This document shows positions 34,382-44,280 of a DNA stretch of 62,609 nucleotides, one piece after another. A program made the position numbers and the translations under genes. Under the pieces are notes generated by a model. The model was not told where the DNA came from and ran no database searches. It worked only from the letters and a program-made list of their open reading frames with translations. Location: the NCBI GenBank assembly GCA_004376295.1, contig SOJZ01000016.1:1-62609 (forward strand), written 5' to 3'. Within the stretch, counting starts at the first letter, position 1; every line of letters starts with the position of its first letter. The stretch comes from Candidatus Bathyarchaeota archaeon (lineage in GTDB: Archaea; Thermoproteota; Bathyarchaeia; Bathyarchaeales; Bathyarchaeaceae).

Positions 34382-34963
34382 ATGGCTGAGATGGGCATCA
34401 GAGCAAAAATGTTGGTAAAAGATGTTATGAGTAGTCCTACCATTACAATTGATGAGGAAGCATCAGTCTACAAGGTAGCCCAACGTATGGAAAAGTACAA
34501 AGTAGGCGGTATCATCGTAACTGGCAAGCAGGGAAAACCCTTAGGCATCATAACCGAAAGAGACCTCATCATACGAGTTCTGGCAAAAAGTAGTAGACCC
34601 AGCAAACTAAATGCCAAACAAGTGATGACCTCACCCCTCATCACCGTGAATCCAGATGAAACCCTGAGCGAGGCCGCTAGAAGGATGAGTCGCCTCAACA
34701 TTCGAAGGTTAGGCGTCATGTACAAGGGAAATCTTGTAGGAGTAATCACAAGCAAGGATATTCTAGCAATCACACCTGAACTCATAGCAATCATACAAGA
34801 GCAAGCTCGCATTCAGGGAGAAACGGCAATAGAAGAGGCTCCAGAATATTCACCTCTAGCGGGGCATTGCGACCGATGCGGACGCTGGTCAGATACGCTT
34901 GAAGAGGTTGAAGGTAGTTTTCTCTGTGGGGAATGTAAAGCAGAATTTGGAGCCAAATACTGA
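34382..34963 (+). CDS. CBS-pair protein with C-terminal zinc ribbon
   Basis: A 193-residue protein: two CBS motifs (VKDVMSSPTITIDEEAS... GIITERDL, then MTSPLITVNPDETLSEAARRMS... GVITSKDIL, about 10-130) and a zinc ribbon (CDRCGRWSD...FLCGECKAEF, about 160-190). CBS pairs bind adenosyl ligands and regulate a partner. ATG 34382 is chosen; an upstream extension runs through a TGCATGCA motif and lacks family similarity. First of three consecutive CBS genes. Confidence 0.85.
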   Translation: MAEMGIRAKMLVKDVMSSPTITIDEEASVYKVAQRMEKYKVGGIIVTGKQGKPLGIITERDLIIRVLAKSSRPSKLNAKQVMTSPLITVNPDETLSEAARRMSRLNIRRLGVMYKGNLVGVITSKDILAITPELIAIIQEQARIQGETAIEEAPEYSPLAGHCDRCGRWSDTLEEVEGSFLCGECKAEFGAKY

Positions 34964-34975
34964 GAGGTCGAACGT

Positions 34976-35758
34976 TTGCGTGTTCAAAATCTAATGAACC
35001 GAAAATATCCCTCCCTTTACAGTGATGAGCTTGCCACAAAGGCTCGTGCTATTCTTCGCAACCGAGAATTACGCGTTCTTCCCGTTGTGGACAAGCATAA
35101 ACATTTTATTGGCATGATCTCCCGCAGTGACATAATGGCCATAACTTCATCGGTCTCCCCCATTCGGGCGAAGGGAATCATGTCAATGCCCAGATTCATT
35201 GCAGCCGAGGAAATGGACGTTATTCAAGTTGCACGGGAAATGATTCGTTCAGATGAATGGTATGCTCCTATAGTAAAATCGTCTCAAGATTACACCTATT
35301 TAGGAATGCTCGGCTTAGAAAACCTCATTGATTTATTTTTGAAAAAAGGTTTTGCCAAACTTGCAAAGCCTCTTTCTGAGATTATGTCAACGGAACCTGT
35401 TACATGTTCTCCTGATGATGATGTGGATAACGTTTGGCGTTTGATGCAAGAACATTCTTTCGCTGGGTTGCCAGTTGTGAAAAAAGGTAAGCTTGTTGGC
35501 ATAGTAACACAGAAGAATTTGCTAGATAGCAGGGTGGTGTTTCCGATGTTTGAAGCGAAAAAAGGACGATTCAAAGCGCCATCAAAAATATCATCTGTGA
35601 TGAGAACTTCTGTTATTTCTCTTAAGCCAGCATCTCTGGTCAAGGAAGCAGCTGAACTTATGCTTGAGAAAAACATTGGACGTGTGCCTATTATTGATGG
35701 GAAAGGTAAGCTTATCGGCGTGGTTGATCGTGAAGACATCGTGAAAGCACTCCTTTGA
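34976..35758 (+). CDS. Four-CBS-domain protein
   Basis: A 260-residue protein made of two CBS pairs and no other domain (IGMISRSDIMAI, LSEIMSTEPVTCSPDDD, GIVTQKNLL, VMRTSVISLKPAS, GVVDREDIVKAL). The TTG start at 34976 has GAGGT about eight bases before it. It follows the zinc-ribbon CBS gene by 12 bases. Probable ligand sensor; the partner is unknown. Confidence 0.82.
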   Translation: MRVQNLMNRKYPSLYSDELATKARAILRNRELRVLPVVDKHKHFIGMISRSDIMAITSSVSPIRAKGIMSMPRFIAAEEMDVIQVAREMIRSDEWYAPIVKSSQDYTYLGMLGLENLIDLFLKKGFAKLAKPLSEIMSTEPVTCSPDDDVDNVWRLMQEHSFAGLPVVKKGKLVGIVTQKNLLDSRVVFPMFEAKKGRFKAPSKISSVMRTSVISLKPASLVKEAAELMLEKNIGRVPIIDGKGKLIGVVDREDIVKALL

Positions 35759-35778
35759 ACTGAATAGAGGTTTAAAAT

Positions 35779-36705
35779 TTGGCAGTACGTCGTAGTGGAA
35801 AGCGAGAATCCTTTCGGCGCAGGTTACGAGAGAAAGGGGCTCTACGTTTGAGGGGCCATCCTTCCAAAAAACGTGAAGGAGAAATAATGACCATCGCAAA
35901 AAGTCCAGTGGTCACAATGGCTCCTACTACACCAGTCTATGACGCCATACAGATCATGAGTAAAGAGGGTTTTCGACGCATACCTATTGTTGATCCGGGA
36001 ACCAAAAATCTTCGCGGCATAATTGTCGCCACTGACATCATTAATTATCTTGGCGGAGGTGAAAAATTTCAGATAATTCAGCGAAAGTACGCTGGCAACT
36101 TTTTTAAGGCGATAAACGAGCCGGTCAGATCGCTCATGACTCAAAAGGTGCTTTCGGTTCCTGTCTCTGCTAAAATCAGTGACGCGATAAGACTCATGAA
36201 AAAACATAACATCGGCGGCTTACCAGTTGTAGATGAAGAAAACCACGTATGGGCTATCATAACAGAACGGGACATAGCACTGCTCTTTAGTAAAAGGTTA
36301 AGGGGAGCTAAAGTCGCAGATGTAATGTCTAAAGATGTTGTGACGGCGAAGCCTGATATAACCGTCTCTGAAACCGAAAAAACGATGATCAAGCACGGAT
36401 TCAGGCGATTGCCTATCGTTTCAAACCATGAAATCGTTGGCATAGTCACCGTCATGGACATATTACGCTTTTTTGGTACGGGCCAGGTTTTCAAACATCT
36501 ACAATCCGGAACCATTTCTCAGGTTTTGCAGACACCTATTCTCGAAACAGCCACAAAAGACATTGCAACAATTGAACCTGACGCCGATGTGGGTCAAGCT
36601 GCGAGAATCATGCAGGAAAGAAACATAGGCTCCCTGCCCGTAGTAGAGGATGAGAAGCTCGTTGGCATAATAACAGAACGAGACTTCTTCAAACTTATTG
36701 ATTGA
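35779..36705 (+). CDS. Four-CBS-domain protein with basic N-terminus
   Basis: A 308-residue protein with an Arg/Lys-rich N-terminal 38 residues (RRSGKRESFRRRLREKGA) then four CBS motifs (MTIAKSPVVTMAPTT, MTQKVLSVPVSAK, MSKDVVTAKPDITV, TKDIATIEPDADV). The basic tail might bind nucleic acid. The TTG start at 35779 has AGAGG upstream. Third of the CBS run, likely one operon with the preceding two and ending before dihydroorotase. Confidence 0.8.
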   Translation: MAVRRSGKRESFRRRLREKGALRLRGHPSKKREGEIMTIAKSPVVTMAPTTPVYDAIQIMSKEGFRRIPIVDPGTKNLRGIIVATDIINYLGGGEKFQIIQRKYAGNFFKAINEPVRSLMTQKVLSVPVSAKISDAIRLMKKHNIGGLPVVDEENHVWAIITERDIALLFSKRLRGAKVADVMSKDVVTAKPDITVSETEKTMIKHGFRRLPIVSNHEIVGIVTVMDILRFFGTGQVFKHLQSGTISQVLQTPILETATKDIATIEPDADVGQAARIMQERNIGSLPVVEDEKLVGIITERDFFKLID

Positions 36706-36729
36706 GCAGATTTATTATTCTCAGTAACC

Positions 36730-38115
36730 ATGAACATTTCAAATAAACTTGAGGGCAAGCGTTTGCCTGTTGACTTGGTTCTTAGCAACGCCAAAGTCTA
36801 TACTCGTAGAGGAATTGTTGAGGCTGGTCTAGCTATAGATAATGGGAGAATTTTTAGAATAGCCAAGGAGACGAACCTCCCTCAAGCTTCAACTAAACTG
36901 GATTTACAAGGATGTATAGTACTTCCTGGATTAATAGACATGCATGTGCATCTTCGAGACCAGCAATTAGCGTATAAGGAGGATTTCTTCACCGGAACAT
37001 CAGCCGCAGCCGCGGGCGGTGTTACGTTAACCGTGGATATGCCAAACAACAAACCGGTAACAATGAGTTCAAAATCGTTAAGAGAACGCATGAAGCTGGC
37101 GGAAAAACGGATAACCGTTAACGTTGCTTTTTACTCAGCCTTTCCAGCGACCTTGGGAGAAATATCTTCAATAGTCGAGGAAGGAGCCGTAGGATTCAAA
37201 CTCTTTCTGTCGCAAGGGATAGGAGGACTAGACATCGAAGACAATGACGTGTTGTTGCGTGCATTCAACAAAGCAGGAGAGATGAATGTTCCTGTCGCGG
37301 TACACGCAGAGGACAAGGAAATACTTGAAAACATCAAAAATAAGATGAAGCAGGCCGAACGCAACGATATGAACGCTTATCTTGAAGTTCACCCGCCAAA
37401 CGCTGAAATGAAGGCAATACAGCGCATCATTCAACTTGTAAAGGAATCTGAGGTTCGTGTTCACTTTTGTCATATCAGCTCAGCTGCTGGGTTAAACGCC
37501 TTTTTGGCAGCGAAAAAAATGGGAATTTCTGTCACTTGCGAAGTTACCCCGCATCATCTCTTTTTGTCACATGAACATTTGAAACGGTGCCGGACTACAG
37601 CGCTTGTCCATCCTCCATTGAGAACCAAGAGGGATGTCAAAGCTCTTTGGAACGCTCTTACGCGTGGGTTAATCGATACTATAGCTTCAGATCACGCTCC
37701 TCACACGATTGAGGAAAAGGAAGCTAAGTCAATCTGGGATGTAAAACCGGGCATACCTGGACTTGAGACAATGCTTCCGTTGTTGCTCACACAAGTAAAT
37801 GAAGGAACTTTAGCATTGTCTGATTTGGTGAAAATGACTTCAGAAAAGCCAGCGGAGATATTTAGCCTGAAGGACAGAGGAAGTTTAGATGAAGGCTGCT
37901 TAGCTGATCTTGTGGTGGTGGATGTCCATCGAAAGCATAAGATCGACTCATCTAGATTTCTTTCAAAAGCTAAGTATTCCCCATTTGACGGATGGAAAGT
38001 CAAGGGTAAGCCGATAAAGACCTTTGTAAACGGGCAGTTAGTTATGGACGAGGGCGAAATTGTGGCGAAGCCTGGGACTGGCCAAATCGTTCTGTGGAAA
38101 AATTGCAGCCATTAA
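36730..38115 (+). CDS. pyrC: Dihydroorotase / cyclic amidohydrolase
   Basis: A 461-residue amidohydrolase: MHVHLRDQ (metal His pair), the carbamylated-lysine region GFKLFLSQG, VAVHAEDKEIL, VHFCHISSAAG and ASDHAPHTIEEKE. This pattern fits the class I dihydroorotase/allantoinase branch. It closes dihydroorotate in pyrimidine synthesis, or opens hydantoin-type rings; no other pyr genes are adjacent, so allantoinase-like activity is the alternative. Confidence 0.85.
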   Translation: MNISNKLEGKRLPVDLVLSNAKVYTRRGIVEAGLAIDNGRIFRIAKETNLPQASTKLDLQGCIVLPGLIDMHVHLRDQQLAYKEDFFTGTSAAAAGGVTLTVDMPNNKPVTMSSKSLRERMKLAEKRITVNVAFYSAFPATLGEISSIVEEGAVGFKLFLSQGIGGLDIEDNDVLLRAFNKAGEMNVPVAVHAEDKEILENIKNKMKQAERNDMNAYLEVHPPNAEMKAIQRIIQLVKESEVRVHFCHISSAAGLNAFLAAKKMGISVTCEVTPHHLFLSHEHLKRCRTTALVHPPLRTKRDVKALWNALTRGLIDTIASDHAPHTIEEKEAKSIWDVKPGIPGLETMLPLLLTQVNEGTLALSDLVKMTSEKPAEIFSLKDRGSLDEGCLADLVVVDVHRKHKIDSSRFLSKAKYSPFDGWKVKGKPIKTFVNGQLVMDEGEIVAKPGTGQIVLWKNCSH

Positions 38116-38190
38116 ACTTGTCTAACGAGTATGGACGAATATTCGGTACGCTTATCTATGTGCAGTAGGAACAATCTGGCAGGTAATGAA

Positions 38191-38334
38191 ATGCCCAGAG
38201 ATCCTGTTTGCGGAGTGGTGCTTGACGAAAGAACGGCTAAATTCAAAATCAAGTTTGGAGGAGAAACGCACTATTTCTGTTCAATAACGTGTAAAAAAAG
38301 ATTCAAGAGAAGCCCAAACAAATTTGTAAAATAA
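38191..38334 (+). CDS. Short YHS-domain protein
   Basis: A 47-residue protein that is entirely a YHS domain: RDPVCGVVLDERTAKFKIKFGGETHYFCSITCKKRF. The three cysteines (VCG, FCS, TCK) probably bind a metal, as in the heavy-metal-associated YHS/TRASH family. ATG 38191 is preferred; a longer frame from 38131 adds an unrelated leader. It lies between dihydroorotase and the Mut7-C gene. Confidence 0.7.
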   Translation: MPRDPVCGVVLDERTAKFKIKFGGETHYFCSITCKKRFKRSPNKFVK

Positions 38335-38368
38335 AGCCTGTTTCGCAAGTGTCTGTGCATGCACATCG

Positions 38369-38863
38369 GTGGAAACGTTGAAGTTCATAACTGACGGCAT
38401 GCTTGGAAAGCTCACTCGATGGCTTCGCATGCTCGGCCAAAACGTTGAATACTCCAGATCTCTTGACGATAAACAGTTAATAGAAATCGCGAAAATGCAG
38501 CGCCGTGTCCTCCTTACTCGTGACCTCAGACTTTATCAACAAGCTGTGACGCATGGAGTGAGTGCCTTTCTTGTTGAGGGCGCAACAGAAGCTGAAAAGC
38601 TCGCTAACTTGGCAAAGCGATTTGATCTCACGCTTGAAGTCGATGTCACTGTTTCACGTTGTCCCAAATGCAACACACGAATCAAACCAGTTTCTAAAGA
38701 TAAAGTTGTCAACAGGATTCCCAAAAAAACTTCTTCATACTACAATGAGTTTTGGATATGTCCCAACTGTGAACAGATTTACTGGCAGGGAGCCCACTGG
38801 GAACGAATCGGCAAGACGTTGAGAAACGCTAAGCAAGCATTAGAAAAGCTCGATAAAATTTGA
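38369..38863 (+). CDS. Mut7-C (DUF82) putative RNase
   Basis: A 164-residue protein with a PIN-like nuclease core (FITDGMLGKLTRWLRMLG, RRVLLTRDLRLY) and a C-terminal zinc ribbon (CPKCNTRI...WICPNCEQIYWQGAHW, about 92-142). Mut7-C proteins are predicted RNases. The start is either GTG 38369 or TTG 38378, the latter giving the usual MKFI. A TGTGCATGCACA palindrome lies just upstream (38354-38365). Confidence 0.85.
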   Translation: METLKFITDGMLGKLTRWLRMLGQNVEYSRSLDDKQLIEIAKMQRRVLLTRDLRLYQQAVTHGVSAFLVEGATEAEKLANLAKRFDLTLEVDVTVSRCPKCNTRIKPVSKDKVVNRIPKKTSSYYNEFWICPNCEQIYWQGAHWERIGKTLRNAKQALEKLDKI

Positions 38864-38925
38864 GAATACAGAATATAAGCTCAAGCTGAAAAAAAGTACA
38901 AAAAAGTTGGGAAGACAGATGGTTT

Positions 38926-39162
38926 TTAGTCTTTTGGAAGGAGCCATTTTAGTGGAATGTCTTGGTATGTTCCATCTGGCAGCGTTCGACGAATAGTGAT
39001 GGGAAGATTTTTGCTCTCAAGTTCTTGAAGGGCAATGTCGATAGCGTTTGAAACGTTTTCCGAAGGTTTAACGAGTACGGGTGCGCCCATGGCGATTTGA
39101 AGAGCTCTGGCCCCCACTATACGAGCCTTTTCAAAGCGTGTAAGCTTAGGGGGGCCTATCAA
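38926..39162 (-). CDS. rpoK: DNA-directed RNA polymerase subunit K
   Basis: A 78-residue RpoK/Rpb6 homologue: PPKLTRFEKARIVGARALQI, MGAPVLV and the invariant tail ITIRRTLPDGTYQDIPLKWLLP. It stabilises the RNAP clamp and assembly. The frame is open far upstream into the thermosome gene, but family alignment begins near the TTG at 39162, with GAGAGAAG ahead of it. The thermosome stop is about 30 bases upstream on the same strand, so both may share a transcript. Confidence 0.85.
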   Translation of the reverse strand: MIGPPKLTRFEKARIVGARALQIAMGAPVLVKPSENVSNAIDIALQELESKNLPITIRRTLPDGTYQDIPLKWLLPKD

Positions 39163-39191
39163 AACTTTCTTCTCTCTGGATGTCAGTTTCG

Positions 39192-40844
39192 TTAGTACGC
39201 CCCCATGCCTGGAGGCATTCCACCAGGTCCACCTGGCGGTGTTGGTGGAGCTTTCATCTTGCCAACCGCGATGATATCGTCGATCTTTAAGATCATGCAT
39301 GCGGCTTCACCGGCTGATTTGATGATTTGTTTTTTGACTGCAAGCGGTTCAAAGACATTTATTCGTTTCATGTCTCCTACTTTTCCTTCATGAACATCGA
39401 CTCCCATCCAAACTTCACCCTTCTCATGTCGAGCCCGAAGCTCAGATATGATATCGATTGGATCGAGCCCTGCGTTCTCGGCTAGCGTGGTTGGTATCGC
39501 TTCAAGTGCCTCTGCAAAACGCATTGCTGCGAGTTGTTCTCTTCCCGGAAGTGTCCCTGCATACTCCTTAATAATCTTTGCAATTTCCATTTCTGGTGCT
39601 CCGCCGCCGGCTACGATTTTTGGTTCTTCAACAACGTCACGTGATACACATAGTGCGTCATGTAATGACCGTTCGGCTTCGTCAACGATTCTTTCGGTTC
39701 CACCTCGTATGAGTATGGTAACTGACCGTGGGTTCTCGCATCCTTCGATGAATGTCATTTTATCGCCGCCGATTTTTCTTTCTTCTACGAGTTTAGCGTA
39801 GCCCAAGTCTGCTTTGGTCAAATCGTCTAAGTTTGTGGCAATTTTTCCTCCAGTTGCTTTTGCGAGCTTCTCCATATCCGATTTTTTGACTCGACGCAAT
39901 GCGAAGATATTCTTTCTGGAAAGGAAATGCTGAACAAGATCGTCTATGCCTTTTTGACAGATAACCACGTTAACGCCTTTTGCGGTGATTTTCTTGACCA
40001 TCTGTTTTAGCATATTCTCTTCCTCTTTTAAGAAAGCATCCATCTGCTCTGGGCTTTCTATGTTGATTTTCGCGTCGAACTCGGTTTTTTCAATTTCAAG
40101 TGCAGTATCCAATAAGACAATTTTGGCGTTTTCCACGCGTTTTGGCATGCCTGAATGAACAACTTCTTTATCAATTATAATTCCGTTGATGAGTTTTGTG
40201 TCGGTCAGCGCCCCACCAGCTTTTTTTTCAACCTTAACATCGTCAATGTCCACTTTGTATCCATCCTTGCCTTTTTCAGCGACTTGAAGAATACTCGAAG
40301 AAGCGATTTCTGCTAGGTATTCTCTGTTCTCAGCCACAAGCTTGCTAGCCATAGAGGTCATTGCAACCTTCTTCAACGATTCTTTGTCATTTGGCTTCAC
40401 CGAGATGGCGATTTTATCAAGTGCTTCAAGCGCCTTTTTAGCGGCCTTTCGGTATCCATCTATGATAACGGTTGGATGGACCCTTTTCTCAATAAGGTCT
40501 TCAGCTTTTGCTAACAACTCTCCGGCCATGATTACAGATGTTGTTGTTCCGTCACCTACTTCATCGTCCTGTGTCTTCGCAACTTCAACCATCATCTTCG
40601 CGGCGGGGTGTTGAATGTCCATTTCGTCAAGAACTGTACGACCGTCGCTTGTGATGGTAACGTCACCCATGCTGTCTACAAGCATTTTATCCATGCCTTT
40701 CGGTCCGAGAGCGCTTTTCACCGCTTCAGCAACAATTCGAGCTGCCATCATGTTGGCACGTTGAGCTTCTCTTCCCCGAGATCGAGATGCTCCTTCCCTC
40801 AATATCAGAATTGGGGTTCCAGCAGATTGTAAAGACAATCTCAA
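39192..40844 (-). CDS. thsA: Thermosome subunit (group II chaperonin)
   Basis: A 550-residue chaperonin subunit: N-terminal [23 protein letters not shown]-binding [15 protein letters not shown] and [16 protein letters not shown], the hinge [17 protein letters not shown], and a Gly/Met/Pro-rich C-terminal tail ([16 protein letters not shown]) that projects into the cavity. The start is a TTG at 40844 with AGGAGG upstream. It folds cytoplasmic proteins in a double ring. Confidence 0.95.
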   Translation of the reverse strand: MRLSLQSAGTPILILREGASRSRGREAQRANMMAARIVAEAVKSALGPKGMDKMLVDSMGDVTITSDGRTVLDEMDIQHPAAKMMVEVAKTQDDEVGDGTTTSVIMAGELLAKAEDLIEKRVHPTVIIDGYRKAAKKALEALDKIAISVKPNDKESLKKVAMTSMASKLVAENREYLAEIASSSILQVAEKGKDGYKVDIDDVKVEKKAGGALTDTKLINGIIIDKEVVHSGMPKRVENAKIVLLDTALEIEKTEFDAKINIESPEQMDAFLKEEENMLKQMVKKITAKGVNVVICQKGIDDLVQHFLSRKNIFALRRVKKSDMEKLAKATGGKIATNLDDLTKADLGYAKLVEERKIGGDKMTFIEGCENPRSVTILIRGGTERIVDEAERSLHDALCVSRDVVEEPKIVAGGGAPEMEIAKIIKEYAGTLPGREQLAAMRFAEALEAIPTTLAENAGLDPIDIISELRARHEKGEVWMGVDVHEGKVGDMKRINVFEPLAVKKQIIKSAGEAACMILKIDDIIAVGKMKAPPTPPGGPGGMPPGMGAY

Positions 40845-40883
40845 ACAATCCTCCTATTATAGCGGAACAGTAGAAAACGGATT

Positions 40884-40893
40884 AAGATATAAG
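40884..40893 (-). promoter_or_regulatory. TATA box of thermosome gene
   Basis: On the minus strand GCTTATATCTTAATCC lies about 45 bases before the start, leaving room for a transcription start about 25 bases on and the AGGAGG site in the leader. The same 227-base gap has a separate AT-rich TATA region (ATTATATATGG around 40984) and GAGGAG for etfB on the + strand. Confidence 0.5.
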
Positions 40894-41071
40894 CTTTACG
40901 CGTGTTTTCATGGGTTAAACCTCAAACTCTCTCTTTTTATGTCTAAGACAAATGCATACACGACAGTTCCCTTTCTCCAAACATTATATATGGTTAAAAT
41001 TAATAAGTTTCGTAAATAAAAAAAGCTGAATAGTTAAACATTAACGCATTAACGAAGAGGAGCGTTTAGGG

Positions 41072-41866
41072 ATGCCTACAATAATCGTGTGCCTCAAACA
41101 AGCCGTGGACGTAACCGAGTTAAAAGTAGATTCTGCTACGCAACGTCTAATGACCGCAGATGCGCCACGGAAAATAAGCGACTTTGACAAGAACGCGTTA
41201 GAAGAAGCTGTGAAACTAAAGGAAAAGCTCGGAGGAGAAGTAATTATAGTAACCGTTGGTCCAGAAGATGCCAGGATGGTTCTGAGAGAAGCCTTAGCAA
41301 TAGGTGCAGATAAAGCGTATCTTCTAAGCGATCCTTCATTTGAACACTCAGACACGCTTGCCATCTCCTACATTCTCGCCGAGGGAATCAAGAAACTAGG
41401 AAACTTTGATCTGATCCTCTGCGGCGAAGCATCCATTGACAGCTATTCAGGTCAGGTTGGGCCTCGCCTAGCCGAGAGACTAGATCTTCCACAAATAACG
41501 TATGTAAGAGCTCTTAGCCTAGATGAAGACACCGTAATGGCTGAGCGAAGCTTAGAAGATTGCCATGAAACGGTTAAAGCGAAAACGCCGGTGCTGTTAA
41601 CGGTAACCAAAGAAATCAATGAGCCTAGGATTCCTTCCCTCATGGCTATCATGAAAGCATCGAAAAAGGAAATCACGATTTGGAACGCGGAAAACCTCAA
41701 AGTTGCTAAAGCGAGAGTTGGAGAGGTTGGCTCAGCAATTCAAATATTAGAAGTCCTTGCGCCAAAGATGGAGCGGAAAAAAATTGTGGTGAAAGCAGAG
41801 ACTGTCGGGGGAGTTGCAGAGAAATTAGCGAAGGCTCTCGTTAAAGAGGGAGTCGTAGGAAGGTGA
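41072..41866 (+). CDS. etfB: Electron transfer flavoprotein beta subunit
   Basis: A 264-residue EtfB: IVCLKQAVDV at the start, MTADAPRKISDFDKNALEEAVKLKEK, the signature region DLILCGEASIDSYSGQVGPRLAERL and VTKEINEPRIPSLMAIMKA. It pairs with EtfA to carry electrons from acyl-CoA dehydrogenases. GAGGAG precedes the ATG. It overlaps etfA by four bases (GTGA). Whether it is a bifurcating type cannot be read securely here. Confidence 0.93.
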   Translation: MPTIIVCLKQAVDVTELKVDSATQRLMTADAPRKISDFDKNALEEAVKLKEKLGGEVIIVTVGPEDARMVLREALAIGADKAYLLSDPSFEHSDTLAISYILAEGIKKLGNFDLILCGEASIDSYSGQVGPRLAERLDLPQITYVRALSLDEDTVMAERSLEDCHETVKAKTPVLLTVTKEINEPRIPSLMAIMKASKKEITIWNAENLKVAKARVGEVGSAIQILEVLAPKMERKKIVVKAETVGGVAEKLAKALVKEGVVGR

Positions 41867-42843
41867 AGTCTTTGAGTGAATTTCGAGGCGTTTGGATTTT
41901 CTCTGAAAACCTAGATTTGATGCTTGAGTTGCTTGGGAAAGGAAGCGAGTTGGCGGATAAGCTAAGCGTAGAATTGACCGCTACGCTGGTGGGACATAAC
42001 GTTAAGGATCAAGCAAGTAAGCTTATAGAATACGGAGCAGACAAAATCTTCATAGTTGATCATCCAGCACTCAAAAATTTTTACGTTGAACCATACACCA
42101 GTGCACTCGTTCAACTGGTCCAGCAACATAAGCCTGAAATTCTCTTGATCGGTTCAACGAGAAGGGGAAGGGAGGTGGCCTCAAGGCTTGCCACAAGGCT
42201 GGAAACTGGATGTGTTCCAGACTGTACAGAGCTGAGCATCGATGATGATGGGAGGCTGATTATGAGTCGAATGGTGTACGGCGGGAATGCTATAGCCACG
42301 GAGGTTTGCCGCGTCAAGCCACAAATTGCCACCGTGCCCCCACGGGTCTTTGAGAAGCTTGAGTTCAAAGAAAGAAAGGGAGAGGTCGTCGAAGCCGATG
42401 TTGAGCTTGAGGAGCCGAGAACTGAGGTTGTTGAAACTAGAGAAATTGAGGCGGCGAAGGTCAAAGTGGAAGAAGCTAAAGTGATCGTTTCTGGTGGACG
42501 GGGCGTGGAGAAGAAGGAGGATTTCAGAATCCTTGAGGAACTAGCAGAAATATTGGGTGGTCAGGTTGGAAACTCCAGACCGCTCGCGGAAGATCGCAAA
42601 TGGTTTACGGAGTGGATTGGGCTTTCAGGTCACAAGGTTAGGCCTTTGCTTTATGTTGCCTGCGGCATTTCCGGCGTGATTCAACACGTTGCGGGAATAC
42701 GTGATTCCCAAGTAATCGTAGCTATCAACAAGGATGCTGAGGCGCCGATTTTTGAGGTTGTGGATTACGTGGTTGTTGGGGATTTGTATGAGGTTGTTCC
42801 TGCGTTGTCTGGTGCTTTAAGGAAGTTGTTGAAGGGCGGTTAG
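41863..42843 (+). CDS. etfA: Electron transfer flavoprotein alpha subunit
   Basis: A 326-residue EtfA. The C-terminal FAD domain has GGRGVEKKEDFRILEELAEIL, LSGHKVRPLLYVACGISGVIQH and INKDAEAPIFEVVDYVVVGDLYEVVPAL, all canonical. The start is GTG at 41863 overlapping the etfB stop. The acyl-CoA dehydrogenase gene lies convergent just downstream, the likely redox partner. Confidence 0.94.
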   Translation: MKSLSEFRGVWIFSENLDLMLELLGKGSELADKLSVELTATLVGHNVKDQASKLIEYGADKIFIVDHPALKNFYVEPYTSALVQLVQQHKPEILLIGSTRRGREVASRLATRLETGCVPDCTELSIDDDGRLIMSRMVYGGNAIATEVCRVKPQIATVPPRVFEKLEFKERKGEVVEADVELEEPRTEVVETREIEAAKVKVEEAKVIVSGGRGVEKKEDFRILEELAEILGGQVGNSRPLAEDRKWFTEWIGLSGHKVRPLLYVACGISGVIQHVAGIRDSQVIVAINKDAEAPIFEVVDYVVVGDLYEVVPALSGALRKLLKGG

Positions 42844-42888
42844 TAGACACGCGTAGAGACGAATACGCAGAGTGAGAGCCAGATAGGC

Positions 42889-44115
42889 CTATTTGTAGGG
42901 AACAAATTCTTTTCCAAGCAGTTCTCTTGCAATGACAATTCTCTGAATGTTCGTAGTTCCTTCAGCCCCGATGCAGTAAGACATGATTCCCCTCAACCCC
43001 ATTTCAAGCGGGCATTCCTTGGTATATCCATAAGCTCCATGCCACAACATCGCATCCTTGAACGCCTTGAACGCAAAGTGCGGCGCCTTCAACTTGCACA
43101 TAGATATCCACTTAGCAACCTCGGTGGGTGAAAAACGTTTTTTCTCGTATCTTTCATCCATCATCCAAGCCGTCTTGTAGACGAGCCCCCGTATCATTTC
43201 AAGTTCAGTATAATCATCTGCAAGTTCAAACTGTATCCCCTCAAACTTACCTATTGGACGCCCAAATACCCTTCGTTCTTTAATGTAATCCATTCCAATT
43301 TCAAGCGCGCGTTGAGCCGCCCCTACACATGCAGCTCCAATGAGAAGCCTCGCCGCGTCAAAACCCTCCATAGTGAGGTAAAATCCTTTATTCACTTCCC
43401 CCAGGACGTAACTGTCTGGCAGCCGAACATTTTTCATCAAGAAGCCTCCGGTTGATACTGCCATTCTACCCATGTCATCGAATCGTTTTGACACTTCAAC
43501 TCCTGGAGCCTTAATGGGAAGGTAGAATCCTGTCATGCCTCTATGAGGAGCACCTAAGGGTGGGGGTGCAGTTCTGGCAACCGTGAAAAAGCCGCCTCCA
43601 AGTTTGAGAGCTTCTTCTGTGCCGCTGATATACATTTTCTCTCCATTGAGAACCCATTCGTTTCCTTCTTTTTTTGCTGTTGACTTGAACGCAGCGACAT
43701 CGGAGCCGCCGCCAGCTTCGGTTGACGCTATGCCGATAAATGCGTCGCCTCGTATAGCCTTCCGTATCACCTCTTCTCTAACCTCTTCAGTGCAGTACTT
43801 GTCCACCACAAAGCCCCAAGACGACTCAACCAACCATAACACGGGTATTGCTATGCTGATGTCTGCATAGGCTAGTTCTTCAGCCGCTATGCAGGCAGTT
43901 ATCCAACCTGCTCCTGTTCCGCCATGTTCCTCCGGTGCAGTCATGATCAGCAGGCCAAGGTCGGCCATTTGCTTGATAAGTTCGCGTGGAATTTCCTGTT
44001 TGGTGTCCATTTCTCTAATCTTTTCTATGGTTAAATTCTTTTCACACCATTCTCTCAAGGCTTTTCTAAACAGCTCTTGCTCCTCTGTAAAGCGAAAATC
44101 TATCACGTCTTTCAC
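42889..44115 (-). CDS. Acyl-CoA dehydrogenase
   Basis: A 408-residue flavoprotein of the acyl-CoA dehydrogenase family: APEEHGGTGAGW, IASTEAGGGSDVAAF (FAD/substrate loop), KMYISGTEEA, RVFGRPIGKFEGIQFELAD and QRIVIARELLGK at the C-terminus. The catalytic base position appears as Glu in IGAEGTTNIQR. It oxidises acyl-CoA esters, passing electrons to ETF encoded next door. The start is GTG 44115. Confidence 0.92.
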   Translation of the reverse strand: MKDVIDFRFTEEQELFRKALREWCEKNLTIEKIREMDTKQEIPRELIKQMADLGLLIMTAPEEHGGTGAGWITACIAAEELAYADISIAIPVLWLVESSWGFVVDKYCTEEVREEVIRKAIRGDAFIGIASTEAGGGSDVAAFKSTAKKEGNEWVLNGEKMYISGTEEALKLGGGFFTVARTAPPPLGAPHRGMTGFYLPIKAPGVEVSKRFDDMGRMAVSTGGFLMKNVRLPDSYVLGEVNKGFYLTMEGFDAARLLIGAACVGAAQRALEIGMDYIKERRVFGRPIGKFEGIQFELADDYTELEMIRGLVYKTAWMMDERYEKKRFSPTEVAKWISMCKLKAPHFAFKAFKDAMLWHGAYGYTKECPLEMGLRGIMSYCIGAEGTTNIQRIVIARELLGKEFVPYK

Positions 44116-44280
44116 CTTTAAGGTAGAAGTCTGTATAGATATGGGAATATAAAATTTGCCAGAAAGCTCAAAGTAGTCATGACAGAGACTGCTGAAATCC
44201 TACACTACTTGTAAAACGCTTAACGCTTATATGAAAGTAAGAGGTTATTTCGAATCTGCTCTTTGCAAGGAGTGACTATC

